From the NCBI GenBank assembly GCA_013203245.1, contig JABMOR010000110.1:1-29554 (forward strand): DNA of 29,554 bases, given 5' to 3'. The DNA comes from Candidatus Nitrosopumilus sp. (GTDB lineage Archaea; Thermoproteota; Nitrososphaeria; Nitrososphaerales; Nitrosopumilaceae). The position numbers and the translations under genes are program-made. Below, piece by piece: positions 7,438-15,655 of the stretch; position 1 is the stretch's first letter, and every line of letters starts with the position of its first letter. The notes beneath the pieces were generated by a model. It was not told where the DNA came from, ran no database searches, and saw nothing but the letters and a program-made list of their open reading frames with translations.

Positions 7438-8844
7438 ATGACTAAAAGTACAAATGAATTTGAAATAACTCCTGAAGATCTGAATAATTCACTAGAAAAA
7501 AATGAACCAATGTTTTTGTTTGATTTAAGATTACAGGACATGTACAAAGAAGGTCACATTGATGGATCTGTTCATGCAGTTTGTGATACTAGAACTAAAG
7601 ATACCTTGATGCCTAAAATTCCAAAGAATGTAAAATTGGTTTTAATTGATGAAGATGGCAAAATGTCTGCAGAAACTGTAGCGATGATGCGTTCATTTGG
7701 ATTAGATGCATATTATTTGAAAGGTGGAATGAAAAATTGGACTAATGAATTGGTAAAGGGCAGCCTCCCTGCTGCAATAAGTCCGGAGGAACTATCAAAG
7801 AAATTACAGGATCCAAATGTGTATCTATTAGATGTTCGAGACCCTGATGAATTTTCTGATTATAATATTCCTGGAAGCATAAATATTCCACTCTCGGAAA
7901 TATTTGATCCTGAAAGCATTTCAAAAATTCCTCAAAATAAAGAGATTGTTACCATTTGTCCACATAGTAACATGGCAACTATTGCAACATTTGCACTTGC
8001 AAGAAACGGAATTAAATCACGTATTCTTAAAGATGGACTTGCAGGGTGGAGTCAAGTTCTCAATGCAGTAAATGCAGAAGAAAATCCCAAAGTAATTCAA
8101 GTTGAAAAAATTGGCAAAGGTTGCCTTTCTCATGTCATAATATCCAAAAATGATGCAATAGTTATTGATCCACTTTATCCTGCTGAAAAATATTTGGAAG
8201 TTGTAAAACAAGAATGTGCAAAAATTACTCACATAATTGACACACATCAGCATGCTGATCATGTTTCTTCGGCTCAACAACTTTCAAATCTTACTGGTGC
8301 ACCAATGTATGAAAGCAATCTTGAGGAATGGGATAGAACAGCTAATTTCCTTGATGACGGTCAAGAAGTAGCATTTGGTAACTCAAAACTTCGAGTAATT
8401 CATACTCCAGGTCATACTCCAGGTAGTTTGTCATATGTTGTTGATGAAAAATATGTCTTCACTGGTGATATACTATTCATTGAAAGTATTGGACGACCAG
8501 ATCTTAGAGATAAGGCAGAAGAGTTTGCAGCACAACTTTATGATTCATTACATAATAAATTACTAAAACTACCACCTAATACCGTTGTATTTCCAACACA
8601 CCATGGAGAATCTGTAACCTCAACAAAGGGCGTATTTTCAACTACAATAGAAAAAACTAAACAACATGAAATTTTAAATTTACCAAAAGAAGAATTTGTA
8701 CAACGAGTAGTTGATGTCACAGTACCTAGACCAATGAATTATCAAAAAATCATTCAAATCAACAAGGGTTCTATTCCTTTAGTTGCTTCAGATGTTCCTG
8801 ATTTAGAATTAGGTCCAAACAGATGCAGTATTGCAGGAGTGTAG
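7438..8844 (+). CDS. Rhodanese-rhodanese-metallo-beta-lactamase protein, persulfide dioxygenase-like
   Basis: A 468-residue three-domain protein, probably acting on persulfide sulfur. Rhodanese domain 1 (residues about 8-105) has lost the catalytic Cys: its active-site loop reads IDEDGKMS. Rhodanese domain 2 (about 112-208) keeps a Cys in the loop CPHSNMA. The C-terminal metallo-beta-lactamase domain (about 218-400) resembles ETHE1/CstB/glyoxalase II, with THQHADH near residues 268-274, HTPGHTPG, FTGDILF and the late metal His in FPTHHGE. In CstB and ETHE1 fusions the MBL domain comes first; here the order is reversed. Reaction (inferred): oxidation of a low-molecular-weight or protein persulfide to sulfite. 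The TauE/SafE gene starts 12 bases later, which supports this. Confidence 0.85.
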   Translation: MTKSTNEFEITPEDLNNSLEKNEPMFLFDLRLQDMYKEGHIDGSVHAVCDTRTKDTLMPKIPKNVKLVLIDEDGKMSAETVAMMRSFGLDAYYLKGGMKNWTNELVKGSLPAAISPEELSKKLQDPNVYLLDVRDPDEFSDYNIPGSINIPLSEIFDPESISKIPQNKEIVTICPHSNMATIATFALARNGIKSRILKDGLAGWSQVLNAVNAEENPKVIQVEKIGKGCLSHVIISKNDAIVIDPLYPAEKYLEVVKQECAKITHIIDTHQHADHVSSAQQLSNLTGAPMYESNLEEWDRTANFLDDGQEVAFGNSKLRVIHTPGHTPGSLSYVVDEKYVFTGDILFIESIGRPDLRDKAEEFAAQLYDSLHNKLLKLPPNTVVFPTHHGESVTSTKGVFSTTIEKTKQHEILNLPKEEFVQRVVDVTVPRPMNYQKIIQINKGSIPLVASDVPDLELGPNRCSIAGV

Positions 8845-8856
8845 GTACACCCTCTA

Positions 8857-9741
8857 ATGGACTTTACATTGTTAGATGTTACAAGTTTTGTAATTGATAT
8901 ACCATCTAATTTTAATGATCTAGTATTTGATCCTGTATTTGCAGTTGCATTAGTTTCAATTGGTCTGATGGTAGGTGTTGCGATTGGACTTTCTGGTCTT
9001 GGTGGTGCAGCATTATTACTCCCACCACTTTTACTTCTTGGAATATCCCCACAATTAGTTATTGGTGCAAATTTGGCTTTTATTTTTGGAACAAAAGTTT
9101 TTGCTTCGATTCTACATGGTAAAGAACGAAACATAAACTGGAAAGCCTTAATTTTCTTGCTTATTCCTGTTGTCCCTGTAATGATATTTGCAAGCGTAAT
9201 TTGGACTCATGTTAAAGCAAATCATGGTTCTGATATTCTAGATACCATAATCTTACTGTTGTTGGGAACTATACTTGTAGGAACTAGTTTGTATATGATC
9301 AAAAATAATGTTCTAAAAAAAGATAACAATTATGAAACATCTGAATATTCAACACATCATAAATTCACAAAAGGTGAGAAATTAACATTTCTTAGTGCCT
9401 CAAGTATAATCAGCTTCATCACACAAATTGCTGCTACAGGGGCGGGTGCCATGACTTTGCCAATACTTGTAAAAAAATGCCATTGTCCACCAAAACATGT
9501 TGCTGGGACATCGGTTATTTTTGGAGTGGCAATTTCTGCAGTAGGTACAATATTGCACTATAACATGGGAAATGTTCCAATTCTTTTGGTATTGTTTTTG
9601 TTAATAGGTTCAATTCCAGGAGTATTTTTGGGTGTGAAACTAACCTCTAAAATTTCTCCAAGAAAATTAATTGTTTCATTTAGTCTGATTATTCTTGTAG
9701 CTGCAATTTTTCTTATCATTAGGGCTTTTGAAATAATCTAA
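8857..9741 (+). CDS. Sulfite exporter TauE/SafE family membrane protein
   Basis: A 294-residue polytopic membrane protein with about eight hydrophobic segments arranged as two repeats. Each repeat begins with a Gly-rich motif: GVAIGLSGLGGAALLLPPLL near residues 40-59 and AATGAGAMTLPIL near 190. The opening motif and the repeat architecture are typical of TauE/SafE (DUF81) transporters, which move sulfite or organosulfonates across the membrane. It is 12 bases downstream of the rhodanese-MBL gene and surely co-transcribed, so the likely cargo is sulfite made by that enzyme. Family is firm; substrate is inferred from context. Confidence 0.88.
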   Translation: MDFTLLDVTSFVIDIPSNFNDLVFDPVFAVALVSIGLMVGVAIGLSGLGGAALLLPPLLLLGISPQLVIGANLAFIFGTKVFASILHGKERNINWKALIFLLIPVVPVMIFASVIWTHVKANHGSDILDTIILLLLGTILVGTSLYMIKNNVLKKDNNYETSEYSTHHKFTKGEKLTFLSASSIISFITQIAATGAGAMTLPILVKKCHCPPKHVAGTSVIFGVAISAVGTILHYNMGNVPILLVLFLLIGSIPGVFLGVKLTSKISPRKLIVSFSLIILVAAIFLIIRAFEII

Positions 9742-9781
9742 ATTAAATTAGAAAATTATCTGAAATTAATTTTGTAAATAT

Positions 9782-9931
9782 TCAACCTAGTTTTTTAATT
9801 TCCGTACGAATTCCTTGTAATTCTAGTTCCAATTTTTCTTTTATGTTCGGAGGAATTGAATTGTCACATAATTTTTGTAGAATTAAAAATTCTTTATCCT
9901 TTAACGAGGAAAGATAATTGTATTCAGTCAT
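9782..9931 (-). CDS. Short hypothetical protein (49 aa) downstream of phaC
   Basis: A 49-residue frame from ATG 9931 to TGA 9782, starting 17 bases after the phaC stop on the same strand. The composition is protein-like: an N-terminal part (MTEYNYLSSLKDKEFLILQK), a Cys-Asp-Asn-Ser linker, and a charged C-terminal helix (KEKLELELQGIRTEIKKLG). I do not recognise it. Its place directly behind phaC suggests a cofactor or regulator of the synthase, but that rests on position only. It has no clear promoter of its own. Confidence 0.55.
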   Translation of the reverse strand: MTEYNYLSSLKDKEFLILQKLCDNSIPPNIKEKLELELQGIRTEIKKLG

Positions 9932-9948
9932 AAATTTTCAATAATTTT

Positions 9949-11262
9949 TCAAGTTGAATGCTCTATTAGCCATTGTCCCACCTCCGGCCATAGTTTTTTG
10001 TGTGCTGTTCGACTGATACATAATCCAACATGTCCTGTTGGCAATTCTAACGTCTTCTTGTCCGTGCTTGAAACAACATCTGTGATTGTCCTACTGGATT
10101 CTGCTGAAACCAGATCATCATTTGTTCCCACTATGTTCAATACGGGCATTGTGATTTTTTTCAAATCAACAAGGTTTCCACCCAGTATCATTTTATTTTG
10201 AATCAGCAGATTTTTTTTGTAGATATCCTCTATGATTTGCTCAAATGCTTTTCCAATAATTGGAACACTGTCATAAAGCCAAGACTCTACTGCAAAAAAC
10301 TGTATGATTTCTTTCATACTTCTAGGTTGGCTAAAATAAAACGGATACTTTAATGCAGATTCTAATGGATTTCGTAGGGTGAAGGCAATGTTGAGAAAAG
10401 ACGATGGTACATTTCCAAAAGTCATTACAAATTTTTTAACGTCAAAATTTTTAATCCAAGATTCTAATATTGTTGGAGGTCTTCCAAAATCCGCAGGAGT
10501 GGCATGTAAAATTAAATTCTTTACATTTTCAGGATGCAGTGCAGAATAAATAAGTGCTAGAATTCCACCCCAGCAATACCCAAACAGTGTGATATTTCTA
10601 GAGCCTGTAATCTCTTCAACTCTATCCACTGCATTTTCAAGATAGTTATGTGCATAACTTGCAAGGGATAAATCTTCATCCTTAATTGTGGGTATCCTCC
10701 AGTCTGTGGCATAAACATCAAATCCCAATTGCTGAAAATATCTGATTACACTTGTTTCTGGAAGCAAATCCAAAATGTAATGTCTGTTGATTAAAGAGCC
10801 CACAATAAGAATAGGTGTTTTGAATTTTTGCGGCGAATCGGATTTATAGTGATGTACCTCAAATTTTCCCTTCATTGGAATTATTTCAGACGGCGTTCGA
10901 TTAACAGTATCTCGAATAGGCTCTATCATACGATCATATACGTTGAACATAGTTTCAAATTGTCTGTATAACTCATCATGTTGTGCAGATAATGCAAATT
11001 CTGTGTATGAACTAATAAAATCAGATAATGATTTTGTAAATTCTGTTGTTTTCAAATTGTTTCTTATTTCTGTATCAAAAGTACTTCTAATTTCATCTTG
11101 AATCTTTTTACCAGTTGGTTCCTCTAAATTAGAAACAGAGTTTTTTGCTTTAGTCCATGAATTAAAAAGAGCCAACCCGTACCGCATTTGAAAATTAAAT
11201 GAATTTATAAGAAAATCAGTGTAAAGGGTGAACGCATTAGAAGATGTCTTTGAATCTTTCAA
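9949..11262 (-). CDS. phaC: Polyhydroxyalkanoate synthase, PhaC (class III-like)
   Basis: A 437-residue alpha/beta hydrolase that polymerises hydroxyacyl-CoA into storage polyester. The lipase-like box is GYCWGG with Cys at about 230, the PhaC replacement of the hydrolase Ser. The remaining triad residues are visible: Asp in GTNDDLVS (about 382) and His in TGHVGLC (about 411). The YATDWRIP segment is also typical. The helical N-terminal 130 residues are longer than in most class III PhaC (about 355 in total). The start is TTG at 11262, supported by a TATA-like TTATATGA 26 bases upstream. A class III enzyme needs PhaE; the candidate is at 5861-6289. Confidence 0.92.
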   Translation of the reverse strand: MKDSKTSSNAFTLYTDFLINSFNFQMRYGLALFNSWTKAKNSVSNLEEPTGKKIQDEIRSTFDTEIRNNLKTTEFTKSLSDFISSYTEFALSAQHDELYRQFETMFNVYDRMIEPIRDTVNRTPSEIIPMKGKFEVHHYKSDSPQKFKTPILIVGSLINRHYILDLLPETSVIRYFQQLGFDVYATDWRIPTIKDEDLSLASYAHNYLENAVDRVEEITGSRNITLFGYCWGGILALIYSALHPENVKNLILHATPADFGRPPTILESWIKNFDVKKFVMTFGNVPSSFLNIAFTLRNPLESALKYPFYFSQPRSMKEIIQFFAVESWLYDSVPIIGKAFEQIIEDIYKKNLLIQNKMILGGNLVDLKKITMPVLNIVGTNDDLVSAESSRTITDVVSSTDKKTLELPTGHVGLCISRTAHKKLWPEVGQWLIEHST

Positions 11263-11283
11263 TCCTCACATTATAGGAAATTG

Positions 11284-11291
11284 TCATATAA
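11284..11291 (-). promoter_or_regulatory. TATA element for phaC
   Basis: TTATATGA on the minus strand is centred 26 bases before the TTG at 11262, which supports this unusual start. Confidence 0.45.
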
Positions 11292-11363
11292 CGCTATTGT
11301 TCATTGTCAAATTTGGCGTTCATTTAATAATCTAATTATCAAAAATAATTATAGAATATAATA

Positions 11364-14099
11364 TTGCAGGGAACATCAAATACATCATGGCACTCATTGA
11401 CAACAGAGCAAGTTACAACTGTTCTGGATGTAAACCCTGAACAAGGTTTAACCCAAAGTGAAGCAAGTAACAGACTGCAAAAGTTTGGTGAAAATATCAT
11501 ATCTGTAAAAAAGGAAAAAAGTTCTCTAGTTTCATTTCTTTTGCAATTCAGGCAACCGCTGGTTTTGATACTAGTGATAGCAGGTTCCATAACTGCAATG
11601 TTACAGGAATGGGTCGATACTGGTGTAATCTTTGGGGTAGTGATAGCCAATGCAATTATTGGTTTTATTCAGGAACACAAGGCAGGCAAAGCAATTCAGG
11701 CTCTTTCACAAATTGTAAAAAGTGAGAATGTTGTTGTAAGGAACAATGAAAAAACCCGACTATCCTCAAGATATATTGTTCAAGGGGATGTGGTGCAACT
11801 TCGTTCGGGAGAGAAAATCCCTGCCGACATGCATCTAATACATACAAAGGATCTGAAAATTGATGAATCGATATTAACCGGTGAGTCCATCTCCGTCCAA
11901 AAAAAGACTGGAACTTATCCCTCAGACACAATTCTGGCAGAACGACAAAACATGGTATATGGTGGAACTCTTGTCACCAACGGATATGGAGTTGGGATAG
12001 TTGTACTGACAGGCAACGACACTGAGACAGGTAAAATATCCCAAACAATGCGTAAAGCAGAAGAACTTGAAACACCTCTAACCCGAAGAATTTCCTATTT
12101 TAGCAAGAATCTTCTTTTTGTAATACTTGGTTTGTCTGTTTTGACATTTGTTTTTGGAATTCTAGTTGTCCAAAGATCTGCGTCCGAATTATTCATGGAA
12201 GTTGTTGCCTTGTCAGTGTCTGTAATTCCAGAAGGATTGCCTGCAGCCATAACCATAACCCTTGCAATAGGTGTTGGATACATGGCAAAAAGAAACGCCA
12301 TAATAAGAAAACTTCCTGCAGTGGAGACTCTTGGCAGCACCACAATAATCTGCTCAGACAAGACTGGAACCATCACAGAAAACCAGATGACTGTTGCAAA
12401 AATTCATGCGGGTGGAAAATTCTTCGATATATCAGGTACTGGGTTTCAACCTACTGGCGATATCAAGTATAACCAATCCAACATAAATCTCTATGATCAT
12501 GAGACATTAAAGGAGTGTCTTATTGTAGGACTGTTGTGTAATGATTCGGATTTAATCCAAAAAGATAATCATTGGGAGGCAAAAGGTGATCCTACCGAAG
12601 TTGCGTTAATCACATCAGCTCACAAAGCAAACCTCAAACAGACTTTGGCAGAATCATTTTACAGAATAGATGCAATTCCATTTGAATCACATCTCCAGTT
12701 TATGGCTACGTTACATGATAATGGTGACGATAAGATAATTTACGTAAAGGGTTCTGTTGAAAAAATTCTTGAAATGTCATCACAGCAATTGATTGATGGT
12801 ACAGGACCTGAAAATCTTACAGAAACCAGTATTTCAAAATTGTATGAAATTGCAGACAGCATGGCATCAGAAGGTCTGCGAGTATTGGCATTTGCCAAAA
12901 AGAAAATAACAAATGGAAATCATAAAATTGAAATTTCGGATGTGAATAATGGATTAGTCTTTTTAGGCTTTCAAGCCATGTTGGATCCTCCAAGACCCGA
13001 AGTAATTGAAGCCATAAGAGAATGTCAAAGTGCAGGAATACGTATCAAGATGATAACTGGGGATAATCTCAAAACAGCAATCAGTATAGGTAGACAGATT
13101 GGCCTAAATCATTCATTACAAGGAAAACAAACTGACATAGTGGCAATTACAGGAAAGGAATTGCAGCAGTATTCAGAGAAGGATTTGATTGAAATTGCTG
13201 ATAAAACAGATGTGTTTGCAAGGGTATTGCCAGAACAAAAATTTTTGCTAGTAAAGGCACTTCAATCCAAAGGAAATATTGTTGCCATGACTGGGGACGG
13301 AGTAAATGATGCACCTGCTCTAAAACAAGCCGATGTCGGGATTGCAATGGGAATTTCAGGTACAGATGTTGCAAAGGAGGCATCTGATGTAATCTTAACT
13401 GATGATAACTTTGCGTCAATCAAGGCAGCAGTTGAAGAAGGCAGGAAAGTTTTAGATACTCTGATCAAATTCATCACTTGGACACTTCCTACAAACTTTG
13501 GGGAAGGGTTGGTCATATTGGCATCTATATTTGCAGGTATGATGATGCCCATTCTTCCTGTCCAGATTCTATGGATTAACATGACTACTGCTCTGGCATT
13601 GGGAATGATGCTAATCTTTGAGCCAAAAGAATCAGACATCATGAAGCGGCCTCCAAGAAAACCACACTCTCCTATATTGACAAAGGACTTGATAATTCAG
13701 ATAATTATTGTCAGCACATGCATTCTTGTTTCAGTGTATGGATTATTTGAGTGGTCAATAAAAGATGGAAGCACTGTTGAAGAGGCAAGAACAATTGCAG
13801 TAAACACAATTGTGATGATAGAGATATTTTATCTGTTTAACTGCAGGTCTCTGACTAAATCAGCTTGGAGAATAGGATTTTTTTCAAACAAGTTTATTTT
13901 TCTTGGAGTGGGAATTATGATTCTATTGCAAATTACTTTTACATATGTTCCAGTCATGAATGAAATTTTTCATAGCCATCCTATTGAAATTAATTCATGG
14001 ATAAAAATAATTGTCGTGTCTCTGGTTACCTTTCTGATAATTGAAATCAAGAAATTTTTATGGAAGAGATTCAAAACGCCTGTAAAATCAGATGTTTGA
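11364..14099 (+). CDS. P-type cation-transporting ATPase (P2-type, PacL/PMR1-like)
   Basis: A 911-residue P-type ATPase pumping a cation across the membrane. Visible in order: N-terminal cation-ATPase domain; actuator motif LTGES; the PEGLPAA motif of M4 (VIPEGLPAAI); phosphorylation site CSDKTGT; KGSVEKI of the nucleotide-binding domain; GDGVNDAP hinge; C-terminal membrane segments. M4 argues for P2-type (calcium-like) pumps. M6, however, reads WINMTTALALGMMLIFEP, without the Asp that most calcium pumps use, so the ion may be different (Na+, K+, Mg2+ or Mn2+). The start is TTG at 11364. The gene is divergent from phaC and converges with a universal stress protein. Confidence 0.92.
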   Translation: MQGTSNTSWHSLTTEQVTTVLDVNPEQGLTQSEASNRLQKFGENIISVKKEKSSLVSFLLQFRQPLVLILVIAGSITAMLQEWVDTGVIFGVVIANAIIGFIQEHKAGKAIQALSQIVKSENVVVRNNEKTRLSSRYIVQGDVVQLRSGEKIPADMHLIHTKDLKIDESILTGESISVQKKTGTYPSDTILAERQNMVYGGTLVTNGYGVGIVVLTGNDTETGKISQTMRKAEELETPLTRRISYFSKNLLFVILGLSVLTFVFGILVVQRSASELFMEVVALSVSVIPEGLPAAITITLAIGVGYMAKRNAIIRKLPAVETLGSTTIICSDKTGTITENQMTVAKIHAGGKFFDISGTGFQPTGDIKYNQSNINLYDHETLKECLIVGLLCNDSDLIQKDNHWEAKGDPTEVALITSAHKANLKQTLAESFYRIDAIPFESHLQFMATLHDNGDDKIIYVKGSVEKILEMSSQQLIDGTGPENLTETSISKLYEIADSMASEGLRVLAFAKKKITNGNHKIEISDVNNGLVFLGFQAMLDPPRPEVIEAIRECQSAGIRIKMITGDNLKTAISIGRQIGLNHSLQGKQTDIVAITGKELQQYSEKDLIEIADKTDVFARVLPEQKFLLVKALQSKGNIVAMTGDGVNDAPALKQADVGIAMGISGTDVAKEASDVILTDDNFASIKAAVEEGRKVLDTLIKFITWTLPTNFGEGLVILASIFAGMMMPILPVQILWINMTTALALGMMLIFEPKESDIMKRPPRKPHSPILTKDLIIQIIIVSTCILVSVYGLFEWSIKDGSTVEEARTIAVNTIVMIEIFYLFNCRSLTKSAWRIGFFSNKFIFLGVGIMILLQITFTYVPVMNEIFHSHPIEINSWIKIIVVSLVTFLIIEIKKFLWKRFKTPVKSDV

Positions 14100-14127
14100 T
14101 GTTTTTATTAAAATAAAATATTAAAAA

Positions 14128-14146
14128 ATGTCAAAATATTTGACAT
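14128..14146. repeat. Perfect inverted repeat between convergent genes
   Basis: ATGTCAAA-ATA-TTTGACAT has 8-base arms and a 3-base spacer. It lies between the stops of the P-type ATPase and the UspA gene, within an A/T-rich stretch. It could form a hairpin on either transcript (bidirectional terminator) or be a protein-binding site. Confidence 0.5.
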
Positions 14147-14178
14147 CTTAAATCAATTCTTTTTAGTTGGAATTATCA

Positions 14179-14625
14179 CTAGTTTTCTTTTTTTGGTGGT
14201 TTTACTATCAAAACTCTACAATGTGATTTTGTCACAACTTCTGATGCGACACTTCCAAGAACTAATTTTTTGAAACCTGATCTGCCATGAGACCCCATAA
14301 CAATCAAGTCCATATTGTTTTTTTCAGCAAAGGAGAGGATTCCATCTGCAGTAGAAGGATTATGGATTATTTCAATGGAGGTGGTAACATTTTCCACAAT
14401 ATTGGAATTTTTTATTTTTTCCAAATCTTCCTTTGCTTTACTCTCTGTCTCATCATGTACTTCCTGAGTACGTGACCAAGACATTCCAGACGTGTTAATA
14501 TTACTTCCAATTACGGTCAACAATGTTACTTTTGAATCAAATTTTTTTGCAATTTCCAATGCTTCATTAAATGTTAAATCGGCAAAATTTGTAAAATCAT
14601 AAGGGACCAGAATATTTTTTATCAT
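14179..14625 (-). CDS. Universal stress protein, UspA family
   Basis: A 148-residue UspA-fold protein. The N-terminal strand (KNILVPYDFTNFADLTFNEA) and the C-terminal ATP-binding motif GSHG, nine residues, then GSVASEV are complete, so nucleotide binding is likely. The Met at 14625 is supported by a TATA-like TTAATATT 26 bases upstream. It lies between a P-type ATPase and a CBS-domain protein. UspA and CBS proteins both sense adenine nucleotides, which may place this block in energy- or ion-stress response, though no direct link is visible. Confidence 0.92.
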   Translation of the reverse strand: MIKNILVPYDFTNFADLTFNEALEIAKKFDSKVTLLTVIGSNINTSGMSWSRTQEVHDETESKAKEDLEKIKNSNIVENVTTSIEIIHNPSTADGILSFAEKNNMDLIVMGSHGRSGFKKLVLGSVASEVVTKSHCRVLIVKPPKKEN

Positions 14626-14646
14626 AAATGATCTAATGTAATTTCA

Positions 14647-14654
14647 AATATTAA
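14647..14654 (-). promoter_or_regulatory. TATA element for the UspA gene at 14179-14625
   Basis: TTAATATT on the minus strand is centred about 26 bases before ATG 14625. Confidence 0.45.
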
Positions 14655-14722
14655 CATGTATAAGTGAATTTACTCAAACGTAGTTTCATATTTGAGAATA
14701 ATGTGTTTCATATAATTAGCCA

Positions 14723-14731
14723 TTAAAATTT
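14723..14731 (+). promoter_or_regulatory. TATA element for the CBS-domain gene
   Basis: TTAAAATTT is centred about 23-26 bases before the TTG at 14750, supporting TTG initiation. Confidence 0.4.
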
Positions 14732-14749
14732 AAAAAAAATGATAAATTC

Positions 14750-15565
14750 TTGACAATTACCAATAAAACAATAAAAGAACTATTACCATTATCTTTTAGT
14801 TCAACTCCTGCAGTTAGTATTAGAAAAGAAAATGAAGTGTGGGTTGCAACAAGCATGCTTATTCATTATTTAGAATCATTTACAGATTCTTTAGTGGTTA
14901 CAGAAGAAAATGAAAAACCAATTGGGGTGATTGGAGGTAGAGAAATAATTGAAAATATTTTCAAGAATTCATCTTCTAATTTTTTTGATAATACAACAGT
15001 AGAACAAATTACTGATAAAGATTTAGTAATACTGTCAGACAAAACAACTCTGGGAGAACTTCTTACAACCTGGAAGAATACTAGACGGGCATTTTCTATT
15101 ATTCCAAATGATTTGGGAGGGTATTCGGCAATATCTGGAAGAAAATTGCTTGAAATTGGTGCAAACTGTATTACAGATTTGACCATTTCTGAATTTCCAA
15201 GAAAAAAAGTTGAGACTTTTGAGAAAAAGGACACGATAAAAAACATCATAAAATTGATGTTAGAAAAAAATACAAGAAAACTATTGCTAAAAGGTACAGA
15301 TTATTTTATCAGTGATCGTTTACTTATTCAGAGCATAGCGCAAGATTATGATTTTTTTAGAAATGTAAAATTCTTGGAGCGCAAATTTGAGGAATCATTG
15401 AGGCTAGAAGAAGCTAAAAAAATTTCCAAGGATCTTAATTTGTCAGAAATTTCAAAAATTATGTATACTATGATGCATCCTTATGTAATTTATCAGGATC
15501 AGGTGATTACTCCTTGGGACATATGCATGATGCTACAATCAGACAGAATAGAGTTTCTAGGATAG
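14750..15565 (+). CDS. CBS domain-containing protein
   Basis: A 271-residue soluble protein built from CBS motifs, which in pairs bind AMP, ATP or S-adenosylmethionine. A first CBS pair occupies about residues 10-135 (TDSLVVTEENEKPIGVIGGRE is one characteristic stretch). A third, more divergent motif follows at about 140-200 (VETFEKKDTIKNIIKLMLEK). The last 70 residues are helical and charged with no clear domain. No catalytic partner domain is present, so it is a likely ligand-sensing regulator. The start is TTG with a well-placed TATA element. It is divergent from the UspA gene. Confidence 0.75.
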   Translation: MTITNKTIKELLPLSFSSTPAVSIRKENEVWVATSMLIHYLESFTDSLVVTEENEKPIGVIGGREIIENIFKNSSSNFFDNTTVEQITDKDLVILSDKTTLGELLTTWKNTRRAFSIIPNDLGGYSAISGRKLLEIGANCITDLTISEFPRKKVETFEKKDTIKNIIKLMLEKNTRKLLLKGTDYFISDRLLIQSIAQDYDFFRNVKFLERKFEESLRLEEAKKISKDLNLSEISKIMYTMMHPYVIYQDQVITPWDICMMLQSDRIEFLG

Positions 15566-15621
15566 GGTTGGAGTAAAAAATATAGAACAAAATGAAATTG
15601 AAAAAAACTAATTCTCTAAAG

Positions 15622-15630
15622 TAAAATATT
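15622..15630 (+). promoter_or_regulatory. TATA element for the ATP-cone/endonuclease gene
   Basis: TAAAATATT is centred about 27-30 bases before the ATC/ATA codons at 15653/15656, where the coding region must begin. Confidence 0.4.
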
Positions 15631-15655
15631 AATCTCTTTAAAATTAATCTAAATC

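Noticed and set aside
8754..9134. Minus-strand frame of 126 codons across the end of the rhodanese-MBL gene and the start of TauE
   Set aside because: It is antisense to two well-supported genes; its composition is typical of a reverse-strand shadow.
12095..13642. Several minus-strand frames of 90-126 codons inside the P-type ATPase gene
   Set aside because: They lie opposite strongly conserved motifs (DKTGT, GDGVND) and have no promoter or recognisable family.
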